Counted from the stretch's first letter, positions 1 through 8,508 are shown. The stretch: DNA of 64,000 nt from Allobosea psychrotolerans (GCF_002917105.1 NZ_PQFZ01000009.1:1-64000), one strand, 5' to 3'. Notes: generated from the letters alone by a model not told the origin. Numbers and translations are program-made.

Positions 1-61
1 GAACGTCGAGGCGATCCTTGGATACGTCGATGCCGACGAAAACAGCGAGAGCTTCATCCAT
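1..61 (-). CDS. IS110-family transposase, N-terminal fragment (cut by window start)
   Basis: Reading leftwards from an ATG at 59-61, the first 20 codons include FVGIDVSKDRLDV. This is the start of the RuvC-like DEDD domain of IS110-family transposases (recombinases), and the Asp of GIDVSK is the first catalytic acid. The remainder lies outside the window, so it cannot be judged whether the gene is complete. IS110 elements lack the DDE chemistry of most insertion sequences and usually lack terminal inverted repeats. The assignment rests on about 20 residues only, but this N-terminus is very characteristic. Confidence 0.75.
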   Translation of the reverse strand, partial: MDEALAVFVGIDVSKDRLDV

Positions 62-119
62 GACCCATCCTTGCAAATGCGGGCTCGGGCCCAAGCGGCT
101 GTCCGGGTTCGGGACAAAA

Positions 120-189
120 AGGCGGAAGCCGCACCTCGCTCATCCACGGGCTCAACTCACCCAAGGGGGGACCGGGCTGACTTCCGCCT
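120..189 (-). other. Long-range stem in IS110 non-coding end (possible bridge RNA fold)
   Basis: AGGCGGAAG at 120-128 is perfectly complementary to CTTCCGCCT at 181-189, with a further GCC/GGC pairing inside the loop after a small bulge. The 70-nt unit lies 60-130 nt upstream of the transposase start. Position and a stem with a large internal loop fit a bridge RNA, but no target or donor guide loops were identified. Confidence 0.3.
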
Positions 190-289
190 CAAACCTCGCC
201 GGTACAAAACCGACTGGCAAATCAAAGATACAAGGGGGCGCCGTGCCTTACCCGGCTGGCGTCGTGTTCGGTTAGTCGGAAAGCTCACA

Positions 290-347
290 GCACCCCCTCA
301 TCCGTCTCAGCTGCGCCGATCCACCTTCTCCCGCGAGGGGAGAAGGG
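290..347. repeat. Rhizobiales-type intergenic palindromic repeat
   Basis: A CCCCTCATCC lead-in is followed by a hairpin with arms CCTTCTCCC (324-332) and GGGAGAAGG (338-346) around a 5-nt loop. Elements of this form are scattered between genes in many Hyphomicrobiales genomes. It lies between the IS110 end and polA; 348-455 shows nothing further. Confidence 0.6.
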
Positions 348-455
348 ATTTCCGCACCTCATCCCGACGGGAAACACCAGACTGCTGACAGGCTTTTGCG
401 TTGGCCACGCCAACAAGCATGGACCGGCTCGCCCTGCCCGAATAAGGTCCGCGCC

Positions 456-3400
456 ATGAGCGAGACAGCCCCGAAGACCACCGCCCCCGACCTGAAGCCC
501 GGCGACCACCTCTTCCTGGTCGATGGCTCAAACTTCATCTTCCGCGCCTATTTCCAGTCGATCAACCAGGACCGGAAATACAATGCGCGCTCGGACGGCC
601 TGCCTTCCGGCGCGGTGCGATTGTTTGCGACGAAAATGTTCCAGTTCGTGCGCGAGGGCGTGCTCGGGGTGAAGCCGACCCATCTCGCCATCGTCTTCGA
701 CAAGACCGAGAACTCGTTCCGCAAGGCGCTCTACCCCGCCTATAAGGGCAACCGCTCCGAGCCGCCGCCGGACCTGATCCCGCAATTCCCACTGATGCGC
801 GAGGCCGTGCGCGCCTTCGGGCTGATCCCGGTCGAGCAGGATGTGTACGAGGCTGACGACCTGATCGCGACCTATGCCAGACAGGCGCGCGAGGCCGGGG
901 CCGACGTGCTGATCGTCTCGGCCGACAAGGATCTGATGCAGCTCGTGGGCCCGGGCGTGGCGATGTATGACCCGGCCTCGGGCGACGCCAAGAAGGGCGC
1001 CGGCTTCCGGGCCGAACGCCGGATCGGCGAGCCCGAAGTGGTCGAGTATTTCGGCGTGATGCCGAACAGGGTTGTGGATGTGCAGGCGCTGGCCGGCGAT
1101 GCGACCGATAATGTGCCGGGCGCGCCCGGCATCGGCATCAAGACGGCGGCCCAGCTCATCGGTGAATATGGCGACCTGGAGACGCTGCTGGCGCGGGCCG
1201 GCGAGATCAAGCAGCCCAAGCGCCGGGAGACCCTGACCAATCCCGAGGTGATCGAGAAGATACGCATCTCGCACAAGCTCGTGACGCTGGTCGACGACGT
1301 AAAGGTCGAGACACCGCTCTCGCATCTGACGCTGGCCGATCCCGATCCGGCCAGGCTCGTCGCCTTCCTCAAGGCGATGGAGTTCACCACCATCACCAAG
1401 CGCGTCGCCGAGGCCTATGGGGCCGATGTCGCGGCGATCGACGCCGACGAAGCGCTGGCCCCGGGCGGCGCGCGCGCGGCTGAATTGAAGGCGCTCTATG
1501 TCGGCGCCGATGCCGCCGAAGGCGGCTTCGCAGCGCCGACCACGGCCTCTGACGCCGGCGCCGAACCCGCCAGCGCACAGCCATCGAACGGCGACGGCTG
1601 GATGAAGCCGTCCGACCTCGCAGCCGCCCGCAAGAACGAAGCCATCGGCGGGAAGATCGGCCGCACCGCTTACGAATGCGTGCGCACGCTCGCCGATCTC
1701 GAGCGCTGGATCGGCTGGGCCTATGAGGCCGGCCAGGTCGCACTCGACACCGAGACCAATTCGCTCGACGCGATGCAGGCCGATCTCGTCGGCGTCTCGC
1801 TTGCAGTCGCGCCCGGACGCGCCTGCTACATCCCGCTGCAGCATCGCGGCGGCACCGATTTGTTCGGCAGCGGCATGGTCGAGGGCCAGATTCCGCTCGA
1901 CCAGGCGGTGGCAGCCCTCAAGCCGCTTCTGGTCGATCCAGGCGTCCTGAAGATCGGCCAGAACCTGAAATACGACCTGCTGATCCTCGAACGGCACGGG
2001 CTTTCCGTCGCGCCGATCGAGGACACGATGCTGATTTCCTATGCGCTCGACGCCGGCAACAACAATCACGGCATGGACCGGCTCTCCGAGCTCCATCTCG
2101 GCCATGAGACGATCCCGTTCTCGCAAGTCGCGGGCACCGGCAAGGCGCAGGTGACCTTCGACAAGATCGCGCTCGACAAGGCGACGGATTATGCCGCCGA
2201 GGATGCCGATGTGACGCTGCGGCTCTGGCGCGCGCTCAAGCCCAGGCTCGCGGCGGAGGGCAAGACCACCGTCTACGAGACGCTTGAGCGGCCATTGATC
2301 GCCGTGCTCGCCCGCATGGAGCAGCGCGGCATCGCCATCGACCGGCAGATCCTGTCGCGGCTCTCTGGCGAGTTCGCGCAATCGCTCGCCCGGCTGGAAG
2401 ACGAGATCTACGAGGTGGCGGGCGAGAAATTCCTGATCGGCAGCCCAAAACAGCTCGGCGACATCCTGTTCGGCAAGATGGGGCTTTCCGGCGCCAAGAA
2501 GACCGCGACCGGACAATGGGCGACCGGGGCCGGCGTGCTCGAGGAGCTCGCCGAGCAGGGCCACCCACTGCCCTCGAAGATCCTGGAATGGCGCCAGCTC
2601 GCCAAGCTGAAATCGACCTATACCGACTCGCTGCCGACCTATCTGCACCCGCAGACCAACCGGGTGCACACCTCCTATGCGCTGGCGGCAACGACGACGG
2701 GGCGGCTCTCCTCCTCCGAGCCCAATCTGCAGAACATCCCGATCCGCACCGAGGCCGGCCGCAAGATCAGGACCGCCTTCGTGGCCGAAAAGGGCCACAA
2801 GCTGATCTCGGCCGATTACAGCCAGATCGAGCTGCGCCTGCTCGCCCATATCGCCGACATACCGCAGCTCCGGCAGGCCTTCGCCGACGGCATCGACATC
2901 CATGCGATGACGGCCTCGGAAATGTTCGGCGTGCCGGTCCAGGGCATGCCGAGCGAGGTGCGTCGCCGCGCCAAGGCGATCAATTTCGGCATCATCTACG
3001 GCATTTCCGCCTTCGGCCTCGCCAACCAGCTCGCCATCAGCCGTGAGGAGGCCGGCGCCTATATCCGGAAGTATTTCGAACGTTTCCCGGGCATCCGCGA
3101 CTACATGGACCAGACCAAGACCTTCGTGCGGGCCAACGGCCATGTCACGACGATCTTCGGCCGGGTCTGCCATTTCCCGGCGGTCGCCTCGAAGAACCCT
3201 TCCGAGCGCGCCTTCGTCGAGCGCCAGGCGATCAATGCGCCGATCCAGGGCTCGGCCGCCGACATCATCCGCCGCGCCATGATCCGGATGGAGGGCGCGC
3301 TCGCCGCCGCCAGGCTCGACGCCCGCATGCTGCTGCAGGTGCATGACGAACTCGTCTTCGAGGTGCCCGAAGCCCAGGTCGAGGCGACATTGCCGGTGGT

Positions 3401-3500
3401 CCGCCAGGTGATGGTGGAGGCACCGCACCCGGCCGTGCAATTGCGCGTGCCCCTGCAAGTCGATGCGCGGGCGGCGAATAACTGGGACGAGGCGCATTGA
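456..3500 (+). CDS. polA: DNA polymerase I
   Basis: DNA polymerase I, 1014 aa, for Okazaki-fragment maturation and repair synthesis. The N-terminal 5'-3' exonuclease opens with VDGSNF at residues 22-27. The 3'-5' proofreading domain has its catalytic motif DTETNSLDA from D431. The polymerase domain shows motif A (SADYSQIEL, D787), motif B (RRRAKAINFGIIYG) and motif C (VHDE, 962-965), so all three activities look intact. The ATG at 456 is preferred to an in-frame start 20 codons upstream because homology begins just after it. A low-complexity Ala/Gly linker of about 80 residues separates the two nuclease domains. The gene is followed by an EcfG-type promoter belonging to the next gene. Confidence 0.97.
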   Translation: MSETAPKTTAPDLKPGDHLFLVDGSNFIFRAYFQSINQDRKYNARSDGLPSGAVRLFATKMFQFVREGVLGVKPTHLAIVFDKTENSFRKALYPAYKGNRSEPPPDLIPQFPLMREAVRAFGLIPVEQDVYEADDLIATYARQAREAGADVLIVSADKDLMQLVGPGVAMYDPASGDAKKGAGFRAERRIGEPEVVEYFGVMPNRVVDVQALAGDATDNVPGAPGIGIKTAAQLIGEYGDLETLLARAGEIKQPKRRETLTNPEVIEKIRISHKLVTLVDDVKVETPLSHLTLADPDPARLVAFLKAMEFTTITKRVAEAYGADVAAIDADEALAPGGARAAELKALYVGADAAEGGFAAPTTASDAGAEPASAQPSNGDGWMKPSDLAAARKNEAIGGKIGRTAYECVRTLADLERWIGWAYEAGQVALDTETNSLDAMQADLVGVSLAVAPGRACYIPLQHRGGTDLFGSGMVEGQIPLDQAVAALKPLLVDPGVLKIGQNLKYDLLILERHGLSVAPIEDTMLISYALDAGNNNHGMDRLSELHLGHETIPFSQVAGTGKAQVTFDKIALDKATDYAAEDADVTLRLWRALKPRLAAEGKTTVYETLERPLIAVLARMEQRGIAIDRQILSRLSGEFAQSLARLEDEIYEVAGEKFLIGSPKQLGDILFGKMGLSGAKKTATGQWATGAGVLEELAEQGHPLPSKILEWRQLAKLKSTYTDSLPTYLHPQTNRVHTSYALAATTTGRLSSSEPNLQNIPIRTEAGRKIRTAFVAEKGHKLISADYSQIELRLLAHIADIPQLRQAFADGIDIHAMTASEMFGVPVQGMPSEVRRRAKAINFGIIYGISAFGLANQLAISREEAGAYIRKYFERFPGIRDYMDQTKTFVRANGHVTTIFGRVCHFPAVASKNPSERAFVERQAINAPIQGSAADIIRRAMIRMEGALAAARLDARMLLQVHDELVFEVPEAQVEATLPVVRQVMVEAPHPAVQLRVPLQVDARAANNWDEAH

Positions 3501-3536
3501 GGCGCCGACGTTTCGACCCCAGAAACCTGGCCTGCA

Positions 3537-3562
3537 GGAACCTTGCCGGCCAGTGCCACGTT
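3537..3562 (+). promoter_or_regulatory. EcfG (GSR sigma factor) promoter, perfect consensus
   Basis: GGAAC at 3537-3541 and CGTT at 3559-3562 are separated by 17 bases, matching the GGAAC-N16/17-CGTT consensus of alphaproteobacterial EcfG promoters. It lies between polA and the AI-2E-family gene, in the right orientation, with a predicted start near 3569. Confidence 0.75.
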
Positions 3563-3650
3563 ATAGGTCTGACGCGCCGGGGGGCGCGCTTTGCGCGTTG
3601 GATATCGTCACATGCTCAGTTCGTCCGCCTGGAGACCGTTTCCGCGCTAT

Positions 3651-4763
3651 ATGGCGGAACCCGAGATCGAGGAGATCCAGGACGAGGTCACGCCCTATGA
3701 GCATGATCTCATCGTCCGCTACGCCACTGTCGGCATCTTCGTCATCCTGGCGACCACGACGCTCTATCTGACCAAGGTTATCGCCCTGCCGGTGACGGCG
3801 GGCGTCATCTTCGGCCTGGTGCTGGGACCGCTGGTCGACTGGCTGGTGCGCCGCGGGATACCTCAGCATCTGGCCGCAGCCATGGTGGTCCTGCTCGGGC
3901 TCGGCCTGATTCTCTTCGCGATCACCCTGCTCGCCGTGCCGATCGCCGGCTGGAGCGACCAGGCTCCCGCGATGATGGCGGCGTTGAAGGCCAAGCTCGC
4001 CAGCGTCTTCGTCTTCATGGACGAATTCAAGCGGGCCGCCGCTACGCTGACCGGCAAGAGCGGGGCGGAACTCAACGTCTCGCAAGGGAATCCGCTGCTC
4101 GATATCGCGGTCTCGTCTTCGGCGGCGGCGGGCGGCCTGCTGATCTTCGTCGCGACGGTGTATTTCTGGCTGGCCACGCGGCGCCATCTCAAGGCGCGCG
4201 CACTGCGGTTTTGCCTCGGCCGCGGGGCGCGAAAATCCGCCGGCGCCTTCTTCGAAGAAATCGAGACGCGGGTCGCGCGCTATTTCGGGCTGGTGACGCT
4301 GATCAATCTCGGCATGGGCTTGATGAGCCTGGCGATCGCTACCCTCGCAGGGCTGCCATTCCCCATATTCTGGGGCGCGCTCGCCTTCCTGCTGAACTAT
4401 CTCGCCTTCATCGGGCCGATCATCGTCACCGTGCTGCTGCTTGCAGGGGCGCTGCTGGACGCACCCTCTCTCCTCGCCGCGATCTGGCCGGCAGCGGCGT
4501 ATTTCGTCCTGCATCTGATCGAAGGCAATGTCGTGACCCCGGTTTTCGTTGGGCGCAGGCTCACCGTCTCGCCATTCCTGGTCTTCATCTGCTTCATCTT
4601 CTGGCTTTGGCTCTGGGGGCCCGTCGGCGCGGTGCTCTCGACTCCGATCCTGCTGGTAGCCATGGTGGCGCAGGAGGAATTCGCCGCATACCGCAAGGCG
4701 CAGCAGGACGAGGCCACGCCCCAGGACGAGCCCGCCCAGCCGCAAGTGGCCGGTGCAGGCTAG
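3651..4763 (+). CDS. AI-2E family transporter (PerM/YdiK-like)
   Basis: Polytopic inner-membrane protein of about 370 aa with the AI-2E transporter family pattern: two N-terminal helices (VGIFVILATTTLYL, then a TAGVIFGLVLGPLVDWL segment), a large soluble central loop, and a C-terminal bundle containing LAFLLNYLAFIGPIIV and a late ILLVAMVAQEEF segment. Members export small molecules, and a few have been tied to AI-2 or ion transport; the substrate here is unknown. In-frame starts also exist at 3591 (TTG) and 3612 (ATG). The ATG at 3651 was chosen for its clean short N-terminus, but ribosome-binding signals are weak at all three. A perfect EcfG promoter upstream suggests stress induction. Confidence 0.85.
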   Translation: MAEPEIEEIQDEVTPYEHDLIVRYATVGIFVILATTTLYLTKVIALPVTAGVIFGLVLGPLVDWLVRRGIPQHLAAAMVVLLGLGLILFAITLLAVPIAGWSDQAPAMMAALKAKLASVFVFMDEFKRAAATLTGKSGAELNVSQGNPLLDIAVSSSAAAGGLLIFVATVYFWLATRRHLKARALRFCLGRGARKSAGAFFEEIETRVARYFGLVTLINLGMGLMSLAIATLAGLPFPIFWGALAFLLNYLAFIGPIIVTVLLLAGALLDAPSLLAAIWPAAAYFVLHLIEGNVVTPVFVGRRLTVSPFLVFICFIFWLWLWGPVGAVLSTPILLVAMVAQEEFAAYRKAQQDEATPQDEPAQPQVAGAG

Positions 4764-4875
4764 AACGTTTGCGAGCAAAGAGGACATCGGTTCGCGTGAC
4801 GAAGACAGGTTAAGGCAAGGGGCGAGAACGGGCGAACGATCCAACGAGATCGGAAACCGCTCTAGCCGGGTACAA

Positions 4876-4900
4876 GGAACCCGCGCGCCATGCGTGCGTT
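4876..4900 (+). promoter_or_regulatory. EcfG promoter, perfect consensus
   Basis: GGAAC (4876-4880), 16-base spacer, CGTT (4897-4900). It is 70 bases upstream of the DUF883 gene start and in the same orientation. Confidence 0.8.
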
Positions 4901-4970
4901 AGGTCACCAAGCTCCGGTTTCATTCGGAGCGCACCCATCCATTCGCAGTATCGAGAGGGGGACATCAGAC

Positions 4971-5342
4971 ATGGCCAGCACCACTTCCGCGAAACGCCAG
5001 GCGGCTTCGGCGGTCAAACGCGCCAAGGATGAAGCCGTCGCGGGCGCCGAGGACATCGCTGCTGACGCCAAGGCCTCCGCGCAGAAGACCAGCCGGCGCG
5101 TCAAGCGCGAGACGAGCGAACTCGAAGCCAGTCTGACGCGCAGCGCCGAGGACCTGGCTGCAACGGTCACCGAAACGCTTCGCGCCGTCGGCGTCGACAC
5201 CGACAAGATGGTCGGCGTCGCCAAGGAACAGGCGACCGATCTGCAGCGGATCATTGTCCAGGAGATCCAGGAGCGGCCGCTGCGCGCGCTCGGGGTGGCC
5301 GCGGCGGTCGGCCTGTTCGTCGGCTTCCTGTCGGCGCGATAA
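4971..5342 (+). CDS. DUF883 / ElaB-YqjD-YgaM family protein
   Basis: A 123-aa protein: a long, highly charged, Ala-rich helical region (roughly residues 10-95) followed by one C-terminal membrane segment (ALGVAAAVGLFVGFLSAR). This is the layout of the DUF883 family, whose E. coli members YqjD, ElaB and YgaM are inner-membrane proteins that bind ribosomes or respond to stationary phase. The ATG at 4971 is preceded by GAGAGGGGG, a strong ribosome-binding site, which rules out the in-frame start at 4890. It is followed after 3 nt by a second membrane protein, so the two form an operon under the EcfG promoter at 4876. Confidence 0.88.
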   Translation: MASTTSAKRQAASAVKRAKDEAVAGAEDIAADAKASAQKTSRRVKRETSELEASLTRSAEDLAATVTETLRAVGVDTDKMVGVAKEQATDLQRIIVQEIQERPLRALGVAAAVGLFVGFLSAR

Positions 5343-5345
5343 GCC

Positions 5346-5774
5346 ATGTTTGGGGGGCTGGGAAACTTCATTACGTCGGAAATCTCCGGCGCGGTCAGGC
5401 GGAATGTCATCATCTACGGCCTGTACGGGTTTTCGGCCCTGCTGGTGCTGTGCGCCGCGGGCTATGCCCTGAACGCGCTGCACACCGTTCTGGCGCTGCG
5501 CTACGACCCGATCACTGCGAGCCTCTGGATCGCGGGCGGACTGTTCCTCGCCGCCTTGCTGAGCCTGGGCGTCGCGACCTATGTCAAGAATCGCCGGCGA
5601 CCGCCGCGGCCGCTGGCGACCACGGCCTTGGCCGCCGCGCCGATCGCAGCCAAGCTGCTCGGATCGTCGCGCTTGGGCTGGCGCACGGCCGTCATCGGAA
5701 GCGTCGCCATCCTCGGCGCCCTGATCGGCTGGCAGTTCTTCAACCGCGACGGGGGCGACGAGGACGAAGCGTGA
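5346..5774 (+). CDS. Hypothetical membrane protein downstream of DUF883 gene
   Basis: A 142-aa protein with two central hydrophobic hairpin helices (about 21-45 and 58-80), a basic loop (KNRRRPPRPL) and a third segment (about 112-130), ending in an acidic tail GGDEDEA. The layout resembles small putative phage-holin-superfamily membrane proteins that often follow DUF883 genes, but no conserved catalytic motif is visible. It starts 3 nt after the DUF883 stop, so it is probably co-translated and co-induced by EcfG. Function unknown. Confidence 0.8.
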   Translation: MFGGLGNFITSEISGAVRRNVIIYGLYGFSALLVLCAAGYALNALHTVLALRYDPITASLWIAGGLFLAALLSLGVATYVKNRRRPPRPLATTALAAAPIAAKLLGSSRLGWRTAVIGSVAILGALIGWQFFNRDGGDEDEA

Positions 5775-5811
5775 CGGTCAGGGCAAGGCGCTAGAACAAT
5801 TGCTCTATTCC

Positions 5812-5868
5812 TTTGTTTTGGCGCGTTTTCTTCACACGAACCGGTGTCCGCTTCGCTCGAAAGCGCTC
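5812..5868 (+). repeat. Interspersed palindromic repeat, type D copy 1
   Basis: A stretch of the form TTTGTTTTGGCGCGTTTTC followed by GAACCGGTGTCC and CGCTTCGCTCGAAAGCGCTC. Near-identical copies occur at 7345, 13769, 28948 and 60601, and in reverse at 60279. Confidence 0.7.
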
Positions 5869-5948
5869 CAAGGCGAATGCGGAGATCGCTCGACCGCCCC
5901 TGTCTTTTTACATAGGGATTGCGGATTCCGTCCTGTATCACGGTATCC

Positions 5949-7322
5949 ATGTCCACTGAGGTAAGGCCCCGCAGCCGCTTGGCGCTGCCCAGCATTCCCG
6001 CCCTAGGCGCCCGCCTGCGATCGGCCACGACGACGATCATCGCGATCGGCGTCGTTGGCGTGGCGGTCATCCTGGCGGCCTGGATCAATGCGCAAGCGCG
6101 CGCCACGGCGGAGCGCGTCTCCCATTCGATCGAGATCCGCGAGCGTTCCGAGCGGTTCCTGGGTCATATGCGCGACGCCGAGACCGGACAGCGCGGCTAT
6201 CTCCTGACCCATGATCCAGCCTATCTCGGCCCCTACACGAACGGCCGAGCCGCCGCCCTCCCGGAACTCGACGCCCTGACGCAACTCGTCGAAGGCGATG
6301 CCGCGCAGACCGAACGCGTCGCCAAGGCGCGCAGCGAGGCTATCGCCAAGCTGGACGAGCTCGACTCCACGATCGCGCTCGCGCGGGCAGGCCAGTTTGA
6401 TAGGGCTATCGCACGCGTGAAGGGCGGCAATGGCTTCTCCGTCATGGACGCGTTGCGCGGCACCGTGCAGCAGCTTCAACTCGGCGAGAACATCCGCCTC
6501 GTCGCGCTGAATCGCAGCGAGGAGCGCAGGCGGCTTTTGGCCAGTATCGGCATCGTCGTCGCGCTGGCCGGACTTGCCTTCGCCGCCTGGCAGCAATTGC
6601 GCACGCGGCAGCGCCGCAGCACCCTGCTGGCCTCCAGCAACGCGCAGCTCGAGCGGATCGTGAGCGAGCGAACCCAGCAGCTCGAGAACGAGCGGCTGCG
6701 CATCGAGGCGTTGCTGCGCGACGTCAACCACCGCGTCGGCAACAATCTGGCCATGGTCTCGGCGCTGCTCAACGTCCAGAGCCGGCAGACGCGCGAGCCT
6801 GCCGTGCGCGACGCCCTCTCCCAGGCGCAATCGCGCATCCAGGCGATCGCCGCCGGGCAACGCCGCCTGCGCCTCGACATCGAGACCGACGAGATCGACG
6901 CCCAGCCCTATATGGAGGATCTCCTCGCCGAGATCGGCAAGGCGGCCGAGGGCCGGCCGATCGAGATTGTATTGGAGATGGATTCGATCCGCCTGCCTGG
7001 ACGCGACGCGGTGTCATTCGTCGTGATCGTCAACGAGCTCGTGACGAACGCAATCAAACACGCCTTCCCCGACAATGCGCCGGGGCGAATCGTCATCCGT
7101 TTCAGCGAGCATGAGGAGGACGGGGCGACCAGGCTTGTGCTGACGGTCGAGGATGACGGCGTCGGACTGCCGGTGGTCGAACCGGATACCAAGGGTCTGG
7201 GTCAGACGGTGATCGCCAGCCTGTTGCGCAGCATGCGGGCAACGATGACCAGCGAACCGCTTTCTCCCGGTTCCGCGCGCCCCGGCTCCAAGATCACGTT
7301 GACCTTCCCGAAACGGGACTGA
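5949..7322 (+). CDS. CHASE3-domain HWE/HisKA_2 sensor histidine kinase
   Basis: A 457-aa membrane sensor kinase. Residues about 27-48 form the first membrane helix. A periplasmic CHASE3 domain follows (ERFLGHMRDAETGQRGYLLT is typical), with a second helix near 195-215 and a short coiled coil. The HisKA_2/HWE H-box reads DVNHRVGNNLAM. The ATPase domain is complete: N-box NELVTNAIKHAF and G-box DDGVGLP. HWE/HisKA_2 kinases are the usual class that phosphorylates PhyR in the alphaproteobacterial general stress response. Together with the neighbouring single-domain regulator at 7393 and phyR 3 kb away, this suggests a role as GSR input. The start at ATG 5949 is chosen over a TTG at 5919. Confidence 0.9.
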   Translation: MSTEVRPRSRLALPSIPALGARLRSATTTIIAIGVVGVAVILAAWINAQARATAERVSHSIEIRERSERFLGHMRDAETGQRGYLLTHDPAYLGPYTNGRAAALPELDALTQLVEGDAAQTERVAKARSEAIAKLDELDSTIALARAGQFDRAIARVKGGNGFSVMDALRGTVQQLQLGENIRLVALNRSEERRRLLASIGIVVALAGLAFAAWQQLRTRQRRSTLLASSNAQLERIVSERTQQLENERLRIEALLRDVNHRVGNNLAMVSALLNVQSRQTREPAVRDALSQAQSRIQAIAAGQRRLRLDIETDEIDAQPYMEDLLAEIGKAAEGRPIEIVLEMDSIRLPGRDAVSFVVIVNELVTNAIKHAFPDNAPGRIVIRFSEHEEDGATRLVLTVEDDGVGLPVVEPDTKGLGQTVIASLLRSMRATMTSEPLSPGSARPGSKITLTFPKRD

Positions 7323-7344
7323 GTGCGGCCTGAGGGCCAGCCGT

Positions 7345-7394
7345 CAACGCGCTTTCTTCGTCGGACCGGCATCCATTTCGCTCGAAGACGCTCT
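7345..7394 (+). repeat. Interspersed repeat, type D, degenerate copy
   Basis: CGCGCTTTCTTCGTCGGACCGGCATCC followed by a TTTCGCTCGAAGACGCTC tail, a diverged copy of the type D repeat. It lies between the convergent kinase and response-regulator genes and overlaps the latter's stop codon, so it may serve as a two-way transcription stop. Confidence 0.5.
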
Positions 7395-7752
7395 AAGCCA
7401 CCTTGATCGCGCTCGACACGAAGCTCGCGATCTCGCGCGTGGAAAAGGGCTTGCGCAGGAAGCGTACGTCCCGCAGCGATTTGGGCACATCGTTTGGGAG
7501 CGAGCCCGAGACGAACGCGAAGGGGGTACCGCTCTGGAGCAGGCTGGCGGCGACATCGAAGGTCTTGCCACCGACGACGTCGATATCGAGCAAGGCGCAG
7601 GACAGCTGCGACGCAGCCGCCACGCGCGCGCCGGCAACCGATTCGACGACGATCAACTCGGCGCTTTCACCGAGTTGTTCCGCCACGGCGGCTTCGATGT
7701 CCATTGCGATGAACGGGTCGTCTTCGACGATCAGGATGCGGATATCGGACAT
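7393..7752 (-). CDS. Single-domain response regulator (CheY-like)
   Basis: A 119-aa stand-alone receiver domain. The acidic pocket is D11/D12, the phospho-acceptor is D56 in CALLDIDVV, and the conserved Lys lies in FLRKPF near the end. There is no output domain, so it must act by protein contact or as a phosphate sink or shuttle. Single-domain regulators of this kind (SdrG, MrrA) link HWE kinases to PhyR in other alphaproteobacteria. The ATG at 7752 has an excellent ribosome-binding site (GGGAGG), and a perfect EcfG promoter lies 48 bases upstream, giving a possible feedback loop. It is convergent with the CHASE3 kinase at 5949. Confidence 0.9.
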   Translation of the reverse strand: MSDIRILIVEDDPFIAMDIEAAVAEQLGESAELIVVESVAGARVAAASQLSCALLDIDVVGGKTFDVAASLLQSGTPFAFVSGSLPNDVPKSLRDVRFLRKPFSTREIASFVSSAIKVA

Positions 7753-7799
7753 CAATCCAGCCTCCCTTCCTCTACTCTCTTGTCGTAACATGCCGAGAG

Positions 7800-7824
7800 A
7801 ACGTCAGAATGCTTGCGATGTTCC
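7800..7824 (-). promoter_or_regulatory. EcfG promoter, perfect consensus
   Basis: On the minus strand, GGAAC (7824-7820), 16-base spacer, CGTT (7803-7800). It drives the single-domain response regulator that starts at 7752. Confidence 0.8.
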
Positions 7825-7945
7825 GACAGTGTCCTCCGATGAGGTTGGGAAATCGTCAAATACGACTCAAATTGCAGCGATAAGGTTAGCGAATCGTTGC
7901 GAACCTTCGCAGGCGCCAGTCATTTGGACCTCAGCGACTGCGACC

Positions 7946-8452
7946 TCAGCGACGTCTGGACTTCGCCAGCGTGAGCTCGAATCCGGTCACGCCGATCGCC
8001 ACATTGATCCCGCGGGTGCCCTGAAGCGAAAGCGGCTGCAGGGTGACATCGCCGTCATTGCCGCCGACGAGCAGATTGCCGGAGCCGCCCGTCCCTACGG
8101 AGCCGCCTACCGCCGCTCCGCCATAGCGGCCGGCAAGCGCGCCCAGCGGCGCCCGGGCATAAGGACCATAGACCCGCCACGACATCGTGCTGCTGCGGAT
8201 CGTGCCGAGATCGAGGCCGAAACTCCTGACGACGCCGACATAGCGCTGCACCGGACCGCGGCGCGGCGTGAAGCGGCACTCCATCGGGCGTTGCGATGTC
8301 ACCACCAGCCCCAGCCCCGCGCCGACGCTGCAGTTGAGGCGCCCCGCCGGCGGGCCTGACTGAGCGAAGGCCGGAGCCTGGAATGCGAGCAGGCCCGCAG
8401 CCGCGGCAGCAAGGATCGCAACAGTTTGAAACCGGGGAAGCGGGGCAGCCAT
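7946..8452 (-). CDS. DUF992 domain-containing secreted protein
   Basis: A 168-aa protein with a clear signal peptide (hydrophobic run AILAAAAAGLLAFQA ending in APAFAQ), followed by a DUF992-type domain. This begins GRLNCSVGAGLGLVVTSQRP with a paired later Cys (MECRF) and ends in repeated Gly-rich beta strands and VGVTGFELTLA. DUF992 proteins are small periplasmic proteins of unknown function, common in Hyphomicrobiales. The ATG at 8452 has a TGAGGAG ribosome-binding site, and a perfect EcfG promoter lies 32 bases upstream. Confidence 0.87.
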   Translation of the reverse strand: MAAPLPRFQTVAILAAAAAGLLAFQAPAFAQSGPPAGRLNCSVGAGLGLVVTSQRPMECRFTPRRGPVQRYVGVVRSFGLDLGTIRSSTMSWRVYGPYARAPLGALAGRYGGAAVGGSVGTGGSGNLLVGGNDGDVTLQPLSLQGTRGINVAIGVTGFELTLAKSRRR

Positions 8453-8483
8453 ATTGAAACTCCTCACGATCGAATGACGCTGA

Positions 8484-8508
8484 AACGCCGCAAACGCTCC
8501 ACAGTTCC
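8484..8508 (-). promoter_or_regulatory. EcfG promoter, perfect consensus (leftward)
   Basis: Minus strand: GGAAC (8508-8504), 16-base spacer, CGTT (8487-8484), in front of the DUF992 gene. It lies back to back with the rightward EcfG promoter at 8518-8542, with 9 bases between the two -35 elements. Confidence 0.82.

Larger units (their letters stand above)
1..290 (-). mobile_element. IS110-family element, transposase 5' side and non-coding end
   Basis: The transposase start at 61 is preceded, on its own strand, by about 200 bases without a convincing gene. In IS110-group elements the long non-coding end upstream of the transposase encodes the bridge RNA that pairs with target and donor DNA. 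The stretch 62-290 sits where such an end would be. The outer boundary cannot be fixed here because the family lacks terminal inverted repeats; a different, palindromic repeat begins near 290. Confidence 0.45.

Noticed and set aside
528-3497. Very long open frame antisense to polA
   Set aside because: High GC content leaves the antisense frame open; polA is certain from its motifs, and the antisense product has no family character.
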